Shown here one piece after another: positions 41,601 to 53,811 of a DNA stretch of 64,000 nt. How positions within the stretch are numbered: position 1 is the first letter of the stretch; each line of letters begins with the position of its first letter. The DNA is taken from assembly GCA_035610835.1 (NCBI GenBank), contig CM069457.1:18384149-18448148 (forward strand), in the 5' to 3' direction. This DNA comes from Ophiura sarsii (taxonomy: Eukaryota; Echinodermata; Ophiuroidea; Amphilepidida; Ophiuridae). The notes beneath the pieces are model-generated. The model did no database searches. It was not told the origin of the DNA and worked only from the letters and a program-made list of their open reading frames with translations. The translations under genes and the position numbers were made by a program.

Positions 41601-44600
41601 TTTCATGGTGCTGAGGAGCTCAGATGAGCTTTAAATATGTGATTGAAATGAATGTCGACAAAGTAAAAAATCCAGATCTTTTAATTGGTAGTTGTGGCCT
41701 ATTGTGTTGTAGGCCTAGGCTAGATCTGGTCTTAAGGAATACCCTGGATATAAAAAACAAACCAGTACATTAGTCGGAGATGTCAGATTGTCATGTAAGT
41801 ATAAATTTACTTCATTTTAATAATAAATATGACATGATTGATTTATACAATTAAACATAATTCCACCAACTCCCTACAATAATAATGTCCCCTTGGCTCC
41901 ACTCCTGTCATCTGCTTCCTTTAAACCTCCTCCCTTTCCTTTATCTCTTTCCTGTATCTCTTTCCTTTACCTCTACTCTCCATCTACCTTCAATCTTCAT
42001 ACCGCCTCCCTTTCCTTACCCCTAGTTTTCGCCATTCACCTTCACTACCTCCTTGTCTCCTCCCTTTCCTTTACCCCCAGCATCTCTATCCACCTTTCCT
42101 ACCTCCTTCCTAACCTCCCTTATCTCAACCCACCTTCACTACCTCCTAACCTCCCTTTCCTTTACCCCAGCATCTCTATCCACATTCCCTACCTCCTAAC
42201 CTCCCTTTCCTTTACCCCAGCATCTCTATCCACCTTCCCTACCTCCTAACCTCCCTTACCTCAAGAATCTCTACCTCCTATCTTAACCTCAAGTTTCTCC
42301 ATTCACCTTACCTACCTCCTAACCTCCTCCCTTTCCTTTACCTCAAGTATCTCCATCCACCTTCATAAGTAAACCCATCCCTTTCGTTACCTCTTAATAA
42401 CCTTCATTCCATTTAATACCTCTAGTATCTCCATCTACCTTCACCAACCTCCTCTCTTTCCTTTCCCCCTTGTATCTCCAACCACCTTCAATACCTCCCT
42501 CCATCCACTTACTCTTCTTTCAATTTTCCACCCTACTCTTTCATTCTTCTATGGGATTTGTAATTGATATCCTCATAGAGGGATGGACTTGCACTAAATG
42601 TTCTTCAATGACTTTTTTTAGATGATATAGTTCGGGAACCATCCCTTGAACGTTCTTTACTCCTTGAAACCGCCGACCCAGAATGTTGAATAAGTTGTGC
42701 ATTGCTTCTCCTCCTTGTTCTGAAAATTTTCCGAGGCCTACTCCAGTCTTTCTGATAAAGGGCACCACATGTTTCCATAGATAATGAAATTTAGGAGTCA
42801 GGCGACATCCGGGCCACTTCTCTAGATACAGTTGAGCAAACAATTTAATATTGTTTTCTGTAGAGGTGTAATAGAAAAAGAACTATTTACTAGGTCGATT
42901 TACATTTACCTTCCACTTTGCTATGTCATTTGGAGGCCTATTCCAGTGATACACTGGAAAGATTTATAAAGATTGGAGTAAATATATTATCATTAGCATA
43001 GCAGTATTTACATAGAAATAAATAATAGTATTTAATTGATTAGGCTACTATTACTAATAATGATATACAAATGAGTATCTTTATTCTTATTATCAATTGA
43101 TCTATAATCCCAGACATGTAGTACATATATCCTGACATTTATAGAAATTCTATATTGGACAGATACACTTACCAAGTTCATCAATGTCATCAGAAGTCAA
43201 TTCATCTTTGCTGCTGTACACTCTGTAACATGTGCCGAAGTGCTGAAACAGCATTGTATATTTCACTTCTATCGCAGCAGCAGCATCTTCCAAATCCGGG
43301 CATAATCTTTGGGTTTCCTGGACTATTTTGGATAACAGCCTGGAATAATTCTCTACCTAAAAATGACATAAGAAATCCTATTAGTAAATGTGTGACATAA
43401 AAAACTAAAAGTCCAATCAATTGGGCAAAGTATTTCAAAATAGTTTTACTGATTGATAGGCTACATGGGTAATTATAAATGTGTTGTTTAAAAAACCCAG
43501 GAACCTTTATCCTCTTTTTAGGTTTAGGACCTACCTTAAGACATTTGTCAACATGATTGCCGATGAATGTGTTGGAATGATATGCTTGCCGTCTTACTTT
43601 AAACTCCTCTAAAGTCTTATCCAGAGCTTTCACCAGCGGATTTATTTCGTCTTTGAGCTTGAACTGGTGGCGCAGGTCTGTTGCTTGTTTATCCTGTAAA
43701 TTAAATTAATGAATAGATTTATATGAATTATGTTTTATTTTTATTTTATTTATTTTTTGATGGAGGAGATAAGGGAAAGTAAATTAAGTTTGTTTAAAAA
43801 TCGACTTACTAGGTCATTTGCTTGCTTATGAAGGTCGTTGATGGTCTGCATTTGGGATTGGGTGGGCTCCACAGATGATGTTAGTGACTGCGTTGCCAAG
43901 TCATACTCCAAATCGATGGCCTCATCTCGTTTTTGCTTCGCTTGATCACGTAAGGTCCGCACCTGATCTCTTATCTCGTGAATGAGGTCTACGTATGCGG
44001 CAAAATCAACGTCATCTGGGAGGTCACCAGGCTATTATTAAATACAGAAATGGTTATAGAAATAATATAATTGCATGTCTTGTTTGAAAGCGCTGAGACA
44101 AGCGATGCATGCACACAATATTAAATGTTGATGATATTGATACAGACGATGCTCTGCCAAGGATCCGGCATTGCAATCATAATATTATTATTTACAAATA
44201 GGGTACATACTGTTTCAGCTCTCTCATCAGCAATCGCCTCTCCAAGCTTCTGAACTTCATCAAGTAATTGGTTGTAGAATTTATTCCATAATCCCAAATT
44301 TATGTGCAGTACTGGGGGACACACCTAAAAAGAAACCAATATGCCAAATTATGATATTTGTAAGTGAGGTTTTTTTTTCAATTATAAGGCTGTGTAATGT
44401 GTATGTCTGCCTTTTCATACCTGTTCAGTAGGAATTGTGAATAGAGGTTTGTGTGATACGCTGTGGTGCTTCCTCTTTGCCTCCCTGCTAAACCCATCCG
44501 CCTCAACATGTCCATGGTCTGCATTGATGGTGTCAAGTGTCCTGGCTTCATAAATTGCACTCTCATTAATGTCATCCTTCTTGATATGGCATGCAATGCA

Positions 44601-47600
44601 CGGGAATGTTGCTGTGTAAAAAAGAGAGTGAATAAATCAAAACAAGATGTTCACAATTTAAGACATTTCAAAAAATACTAAGCAAGTATGCTACTTGCAA
44701 GATTGACCAATTTGGCTGAAAATTATGAAACCTAAAAGAAAACTGTCTTTTAAGATGAAAAAGGTCCCAAGCTATTATACTGAAAACTTACCAGAAGCAC
44801 CTTGAAGACCAAGGAGTTTATACAGCATTGCAAAGTCCCCTCCAAGATACACATCAATTTCCATGTCCCTGTAAAATACAAAAGAAAGAATATAATTGTA
44901 AGCGATGGGTAATTGACAAATTGGGCTTTTCTAAAAAGAGCATAAATGATAAAATAAATAACATATCTGAAAATTTACCTCCATTTTGCACCATGTAGAT
45001 TATTGATCTGGGTGATATATCTGTCCATCGCCATATGAATGTTCGCCACAGATTCCTCGGCTTGGTATGCACAGAACACTGTTGTGTTGAATTTGGAGTT
45101 AGGCTTGTCGACGTTTACAATTTGGTAGTAAAACTTTGTAGTTCCTCCACCCTTGTCGCCACCAATCTTCAATATTATCTTGTCTTTGGTAAGGCCATCT
45201 GATGACATAAGCCCAAACCTTAAACATAATAAGTCAATTAAGTCTGAATTCATTGGGACTAATTAATGATAATAAGGCCTAAAAAAAAAGGTTTGATTGG
45301 CGTAACATAGAAGAAAAAAATAGGGTAGGTAGGTCGGATTTATTTATTTTTTATTTTATTTTTTTAAATCTATAAAATGTCTATGACATTTTATATACCA
45401 GCACACATATACCATACAGACATAAACAAATGGCACAAATACACATTTTCACTGTTTTTTTGCTTTTTCTCACACACACACAAAAAAAATGTTTAGGGTC
45501 GGCGGTAAAAATAGGGTCGGTCGGGTTACGCCAATCAAACCTCTTTTTTTTAGGCCTAAGCACCAAGTCACATCAAACCTTTAATTTGTGATCAAATTGT
45601 GCACAACTGATGATGAAAACATTTCAATTTGAAATCAACTTGTCAATGCAGCCATATCCATGTCCATTGTCCATACTAAACAAAATAACTGTTAATTATT
45701 ATTCAAACATAATTAGGACACTTTTTTTAATAAATTTCATAATATTTGAAATTCCCAAGTTAAAACTTGGGAATTTCAAATATTATGAAATCTATTAAAA
45801 CTGTGAGCAATCATACAAACTTCATAGGAATCCTGTTTTTCAAAATAAAATACATACTTATCAAGACCATCAAGGGTCGTCATGATGTGGTTTTGAAGGT
45901 CTGGGATATACACAATGGGGGCTAGATGGGAAACCGTTTCATCGCCTTCTTTGAATAAAAATGGCAACATTTCCGCTGCTACTGCTGAAGTGCCCAGTAT
46001 CCCAGCCATTTTCCGCCTTGTGATACATTCAGCCGCCATTGTAATGTTGTACTCCTTGAGCCACCTGTGTAATTTTAAAACATTTTTTATAATATTTGAG
46101 AAGAACAATTAAAAGAGATGTGCAAACGTCAAAATACCATTTCAATTATTTTCCATGTCGGCGCAAAGTTTCCAAAATTCTCAGAAAGTTTCCAGAAAGT
46201 TTCCAAATTCCCAGGGAAAATCTGAGGATGGTTACAAAATTCCTGGAAAGTTTGTGGGGAAGGTTCCAAAATTCCCTGGGAAATTGTCAAAGTTTCGTAA
46301 ATTTCTGTCCACCATGAAGGTTGTACAAGTTATACATGTTCCGAAATTCCCAGAACATTTCTGTCCAGGAATATTTCCATTTCCAACACTCCTGTAAAAT
46401 GTGCGGGAAAGGTACCAAAATGCCGGAAATATTGCCGAATAAGGTTCCTAAATTCCCGAGAAAGGTTACACTATTTCTGAAACATTTCTGGGAATGTTTT
46501 CAAAATTTCTGGGAATGTTTTCAAAATTTCTGGGAATGTTTTCAAAATTTCTGGGAATGTTTTCAAAATTTCTGGGAATGTTTTCAAAATTTCTGGGAAT
46601 GTTTTCAAAATATCTGGGAATGTTTTCAAAATTTCTGGGAATGTTTTCAAAATTTCTGGGAATGTTTTCAAAATTTCTGGGGGTTGTTTTCAAAATTTCC
46701 TGAAAGTTTCCAGGAAAGATACCAAAACCAGAAATATTCCTGGAGAAGGTTCTGAATTCCCTGACATTTTCTCGGGAACATTCTAAAATTCACGGGAAAA
46801 AGGTTCCATAATTTCCGGAACATTTTTACCCTTGACCATGTTTTACCCTAACTAACTTACACTTTCATTTGCCTCATTTGTGACCATGACCATCCCAGCC
46901 GCACCTTCATCATCAGTTCATGGCCTCCGGGGATTCTGATGCTTAATAGGTCGTGCTTGTTGAGGAATTCTTGTAATTGTAATTGGGTCTTGCTTTTCAA
47001 AACAGCTGCTAGCTGATGGTCAGATGCATTTTTGCTTGTGAGACAAAGCTGTTGGGATACTACACGACTTCTCTCTCTCACGGTTCGTGACGATGCAGAA
47101 GTACTGGGTACTTTCGGGATAGTGACTCGTTGTATGGTCAATTTCTGCAAAATTGTAAAAAAGAAATTAAAATTATTTATAACTTATAAGGCGTCAAAAA
47201 ACCTCCTGTTCTTTGGGCAAAGGTATCTCTCAGGTTTGATTGGTCGGTCAGGCTTTTTTCCCTTTAAAATTGTTACAGCAGGTTCAAAATGGTTTGGGTG
47301 GATTTTAATAGAGCAAAATATTTGTGCCTATATTATATTGTATTGTAAACATCCATCTACCTAAACATTAGGCCCATGTTATTCTTAAAAAATAACAAGT
47401 TTGTTCTTTGCTTTTCTTGGTTTTTATTTCATTTAATTTTTTTTGAGGATAATGTAAAAAATGATACGATATTAAAGTGTTTTATTATTTTATTTTGATA
47501 GCACTTACTGGTCCACCTGTTGGTAACTGTATAGTTGAAGTCTGCTGAAGCGACATTATTTGTCTCACAATTGTTGAGGCAATTTGTTGCAATTTTTTGC

Positions 47601-48198
47601 ATGGCATCACACTTTCAGTACTCTTCATTTCCATTAGAATGACGTCACATGCCGTGTCCAAGTTCAGTTTTTGCTGTCTTTTTTCATGATTCAGTTTACG
47701 GCGTTTTGATGCTACTTTCCCATAACTTTGTCGGCGCTTAACTGCATATAGGATACATGTTTCACAGTGAATATCTTCATGAGGCGCCCATATTATAACT
47801 GGCTTTCCTGATGGTCTTTGGAATGACAATACGCAGCTCTTACAAATATTTTCTGGGTGAACTGCTGCTTTGTCTTCTTTAATATCAATTTTGTACACAT
47901 TTAATAAGTTGCACAGATGTTTGTTTTTGTGTATGGGATTTTGAGTTCTGGATTGCTGCCAAGTTAGGCATCTTTGCCCGCAAACCCTACAAAGGGCATC
48001 AATGGCGTTTTGATGACTAGCCATCACTCATATTGCTGTAAAGAAAAAATAAATTTGAGGGGATAAGCAACTATTCTTTTACAATGGGATAACTATGGAT
48101 GCTGCACAGATGTGCAATGTGTTTCAAATCTGTGGTAGGCCTACCGTACGTTAATTATACACTTGAATGGAATTTGCTTACATTTCAGGGGGCCACCG

Positions 48199-48229
<31 letters not shown>

Positions 48230-51200
48230 TGGACCCCGCCCCCACCCTGTGTACGCTATGGCGCAGCGGTATATGAACTGAATTTTAAACTATTTTAGCT
48301 TGTAAGGGCTTTAAAGTCATGATGTCCAGTTGCTTGTGTGTGGTTAGTAAGACATCAGTGAATACATCCCAGCTTGTGTCTTCCTTTTTCGCTGGATTTA
48401 AATGAGGTAAACATGGAGTTGTCTACATATTTTGGCGACAAATTGTCGATGTAGTCAATGATATGAACATCCCTACCCCAGCGCAGGCCTAGATTTTACT
48501 TATTTATTTTATCTATCAATGAAGCTTTAGGTCTGCTCAGGAACAATAACGACTTGCGTCACTGTCAGGAGCCTGGAAGTATTACATAAAATGAGACCTT
48601 CGTGTGGTAAAACCTTCCAAATTCGACACTTTTAACCTTGTTTACCAGTGAAAGGTACTCGTTTTTGTTGTATTTTGTACACCAATATCACATGAATCGT
48701 GATATTGATACCAAGTTTGTTTTTATGGAATTATAATGATAAAGGATTGCATACTTACACTAGATGGGTCAATTTAACTTTACATTTCACTAACAGACGA
48801 TAAACGGGGCACTGTTCCTCGAGAAATCTCGCAAAATACCGAAAGTTACGGCGCCGTAGGAATTGTACACAAAAATGGCTCCAAAATCCCTCGAAAATTG
48901 ACACCAAAAAAAATGAGCCACGATCAAACCAAATACAAAATAAGGTAGCCCGTACACGACTGAACACTCGTTGACTAACAGATGTGTAAAAAATGAACGT
49001 CAAAAGGATGTTTGCAGTGAAATTTAGATGCTTATTTTTATTTCATGCAAGTTACCATTGTTTACATCGTAATCTCGCGAAAACACGTAGATGGCTTGTT
49101 GTGATGTTGGTGACGCGAGATTTCAACTCGGTTGCCGTCGAGGGCGAAAACGAACAGCGGTGCATTCGGGCTTCTCATCACCGAGTTTAAGCCCAATCGG
49201 ACAAACTTTAAAAATTCGACCCCTAGATGACCTTTGACCCCGGACGACCCAAGAAAAGCAAAGGCGTTTTATTTTGTCCACGCTCGACTCGCATTCGGGT
49301 TTCCCGTCCCCGAGTTTAAGCTCGATCGGACAAACTTTGAAAATTCGACCCTTAGACGACCTTTGACCCCGGACGACCCGAGAAAAGCAAAGCAGTTTTA
49401 TTTTTCCCACGCTCGACTCGCATCCGGGCTTCCCGTCACCGAGTTTCAGCCCGATCGGACAAACTTTGAAAATTCGACCCCTAGACGACGTTTGACCCCG
49501 GAAGACCCGACAAACGCCAACCCGTTTTATTTTTGCCACGCTCATCGAGCATCGCGATCACCGAGTTTAAGCACGATCCGACCAACTTCAAAAAGTTGAC
49601 CCCTAGATGACCTTTGACCTCGTACGCTCTAGCGAATGCGAACTTACTCTTGCGGGGACCGAGCTGCACCCACCCACCGAGTTTGAACGCCGCCCGACCC
49701 CGGGAAGGCGACGAAAAAGCGCGCACAGACCAACAGACAGAGAGTAGCGTATATAGATGTGATGGTCAACTTTCAATGAAGTAAATTTGGTAAATTCTTT
49801 TGACATTTTTTGTTTCTCACAACTTGAGGATTTTCAGCTCTACCTTTTTGTAGCTTTCCTCTGGAATTATCAAGATCTGATTTACCATTGATCAATTCCT
49901 AATTTATATTTTCTAAACAGGTGTATCTCCTCGGCAACCAATGGCGCCCTCTCCTTACTACCAGCAGTCGCCCGACACCGGTACCCAACAGAGTCCAGGT
50001 TATCAACACGGGCCAGGTTCGATACAAAGCAATTCCTCACCGGCCGCCTTCACACCAGGTAGCCCGGCTCAACAGCTCCTTCAAAACAGCTCTATGTTCC
50101 CACAGAACTACCAACAAGGCCTGGGTGGACAAGGTGAGAGCTTTACAATGTTGCCACTAGCCAAAATTAATTGACCCGAGGTACCCGAAAATGGACACTA
50201 ACAAAAAAAACTTCTTTTTTTTCTTTTTCTTTTTTCAAGTACAAATTTGTCCCCAAAATGACACATAATGGGGTCAATAGAGGTTATTTGGGGACAAATT
50301 TGTAATAAAAGAAATATTTTTGTTATACATTTCGGGTATTCGGGTACCAAATTTGGTACCCGGAATGGCGGGCGGGTTCCCGGGTATAAGTCACAGCCTT
50401 ATTATTAATGCACTTTTAGGGTTCCTGCCACATAAATTCTTATTTTATGAGGCAGTTTAATGATTTTGTTGTTGTTGTTTTAGAGTGCCAGGTTTTTTTT
50501 ATCCTTTTTTTTTTTTAGAGTGCCGGTCGGCAATCGTGAGTGCCGGCACCGACCGCCTTAGTGACAACCCTGTGAGAGCTTTATTATTTTTGTGAGCAGG
50601 AAAAAAAAATCATCTCCTTGAAACATAATCCAAAATGTCAGCATTCTGTGATCTACAGCTGAAGTGGTGTATTTATGGAAAATTAATGCAACAAAATGGA
50701 TCAAACCGGTAGCACATGATAAAATATCACAGATTTCCTTAAAGAGAAATCCTCCAGAAATAATGCAAACTTCCTGAGGGTCCAGAACATAGCAAGTTCT
50801 TTTTCATGGAGCTGATGGGAGTTATTTGTGTTTTTAAATTGAGGGTCCTCATTAGGAGGGGGGTGAGTTTGGAGAAAGTAGTAATTTTGACCCCTGGCCC
50901 TCATTGTAAGTTAGGGAGTTTGTTGAGAACCTTTTTTAGGTCTCAGAGTTGTAAGTGTTGATTTACTCTCTCTTAATGTGGAGCTAGGCGAGGAGCTCAA
51001 ATTATAATAATGTATAACATTTCAGACATATTTCAAAAAGCAAGGAGCTTGATAAAATATACTCATTAGATAAAATTGGGATTAGTAAAGTAGCTACAGG
51101 GTTCCTTGTCCATTTGAAGGTCTGATTTGGCAAAAATTGCTTTGCATTGGCAATCATACAACCCAAAGTGACCAATGAATTGTGGATCAGTAAGACTTAA

Positions 51201-53771
51201 TCTTTATACTTCCTATCCATATTAAAACTGCAAAAAACTGTTACAATCTTCAAAAAACTGTTGAAAACACATCTGATGTCTGAGACATTTTGTAATAATT
51301 AAGTAGTTATATTGTTGTTGTTTATTGTTTTTTATTTATATTGTATTTTATGTTTGTGCCTTGAGTGCTCTTAGGCAAAAAAAAAAGAAAGAGTTGACTT
51401 GCCCTTTCCGACCGACCCGAATTTTCGGAAATCTAGGGTCGCTATTTTTCTTCTTTTTTTCAAAAAGAAAAAAAAGAAAAAAATTTGAAAGAAGCACATA
51501 ACAATAAAGAAAGATGAAAACGTGTTTTTGAGTAGTATCTGCTTGTTTAAAAATTGAAAAGGGAAAAAAAAAAATTGAAAAAAAAAAATCCATCCGCGTC
51601 CGACCCTGACTTTGACCCTGAACGGGCAAGTCAACTTCTTTTTTTTTTGGCCTTATTTAGAGTTGATATGTGCCTTGTCACTATTATTATTATTATTCTT
51701 GATCTACATTTCCAGGCTCTCCTGTGGCTGCATCTGTGAATGGCTACACGGGTCATCAGCAATTTTCTCCGGCCGCTGCAGCTGCCGGTAGCCCTGCTAC
51801 ACCGCCTATGGCATCGCCGTCAAACAGAACAAGAGAACAGCTGCCAGGACAGCCACCAAATGGTACAACAAGTATGTATCTTGGTATAAGGCCAAATTTT
51901 GGTTTTTGTTTGCCCTTTATGGACAAAATTTTGGAGGGTGTGTTGTAGGTCTCTCTTTTTTTTTTTTCCTCTCACTTCTCTCATTTCGACATATAGGCCT
52001 ATGTACAATGTATGTAGAAAGTGAAATTTTGACAAATTTTGAGCAACATTCTTTGGCTTAAAATCGATGGATTGCGGCTTGAAATACGCAAAATAATGAT
52101 TAAACATTGTTTCTACACATTTGGGAAACAAAATATACAAAAATATAGACAAGTTTATGAGGTCAACAGAAAGATTTTTTTAAAAATTAAAAAATAGCGA
52201 CCCGAGATGTTTGTATTTTTGGGTCAATCGAGGAGGGCAAACAAACTAAATTTGGCCTAATTACACGGTGACTTTGGCCATCAGGTTTGTATCTAGAGCA
52301 ATTTTAGTGCCGGCCTCTAATTTCCCGGCCAGGAGTATTACGACGTAAGCTTACTGGACCAAATGTTGATGGATTATGTGATCAAAGCGGGAAAATGCCA
52401 TAAAATACTCAGTTTTACTTCCAAGCTCCTTCCACACTAGTTAATATCATATTTTTAAAATTTATTTAGTACAATTTGTGGTGAATTAGTGCCGGTCGGA
52501 AGGTCCGAGTTACAACCCCTGGAGTGTATCAATATCTATGGCTTGAGACAAGCCTTAGTCCACACTCATTGTACTCTGTTTATATTTCTTTGCAGTGAAA
52601 TTTAATGCAGTTGTCAAATTGAATCTTGAACCTACCCTCCCAAGCCTTCACTTGTATAGTATTCACTTTCGAAGTAGGCCTATTTCAGAGTCTTAGCGAG
52701 AGTTCAGCAACAGCTTGTCCACTTGATCAGAATAGCCTGTCCAGAATTTGACCTTAAAAATAATAAATCAACCTGTCTGCAACCACCATGGATGGGGTCA
52801 CTCCGTTCAATCAGAACTAGTTTCAAGTTCACTAAACTCTTACAACTTCTTTTAGAATATCACATCTGTAAAATCCCTTAATTCTGCCTGTCCTGGGAGT
52901 TTTCTGCCCGTCCAAATGACAGGTGGACGGGTCTCTGGCTAAGACCTGGGTCTATTTCATTGGTAAGGGATGCAATAAAATTTCATCCGGCTCCCGCTTA
53001 ATTTGGTCCCTGCACTTTTTTCTTCTTCCTGTGTAGCATCTCATTCATCAGTGATTACGCATACGAATACTAACAGCGGTCCACAACCACAGCAGGGGGC
53101 TGAACCTGTGAAACGTGGAAGAGGAAGACCTAGAAAAGTATCCACCGCTAGTTCCAAGACGGTGAGTATATAACTTTCAACCAGGCATGATACTTTGTAG
53201 ATGAAAATCGGAAAGTAGATATTTTTAACTCTCAAATGTAGATATTTTTGCATTTATTTAGCCAAATTTTGGGCAATTTAGCACAAAAGTCTGCTGTTTT
53301 CATATATTTCAGGGAATTTCAAAAAAAAATTCACCTGATATGAATATCATGCCTGCTTTCAACGTTCTTCACATGGCACTACGAAAACCCTATTGTATAT
53401 TTCACGGACATAAATTATGCTAATGAGCTCATTAAATGACGTCACTCACATCATTGGGTTTTGCCGATGATTGAAATACGTTGATTGAAATTCTAGGTCG
53501 AGTAAAATGATGTTCTTATTTGTTGTCTGTGAGCTTTTCTGATTTTTTTCCCGTATTGGAGTATTTTTTTATTGAAAATAGACAGTTCAAATTAAACGTT
53601 GGTTCCAAGTTCAAGTAACAGCACATGTATTAAAGGCGACAGCAAAGGCAATATGCAAGCAACATTTGAGAAAAAACGATGCCCGACTTTGCAAGAAAGT
53701 GTACGGGGAAGTGTACGAGTGAACATGACAAACCAAAACATCCTAGTAATAATCATCTCCGTGGCGCAATT

Positions 53772-53811
<40 letters not shown>

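Noticed and set aside
41893..42249. 118-residue plus-strand frame
   Set aside because: It is a by-product of CT-rich minisatellite DNA (Pro/Leu/Ser only) and shows no splice or domain evidence.
44211..44324. N514 in VLHINLGLWNKF as a mutated second catalytic Asp (dead recombinase)
   Set aside because: The residue lies after the C446/C449 zinc pair, whereas RAG1 D708 lies before it. D427, exactly 19 residues before C446, is the better match, so the triad appears intact.
46321..46755. 144-residue frame with WECFQNF repeats
   Set aside because: It derives from the 21-bp repeat, is mirrored by open frames on the other strand, and lies within an intron of the RAG1-like gene.
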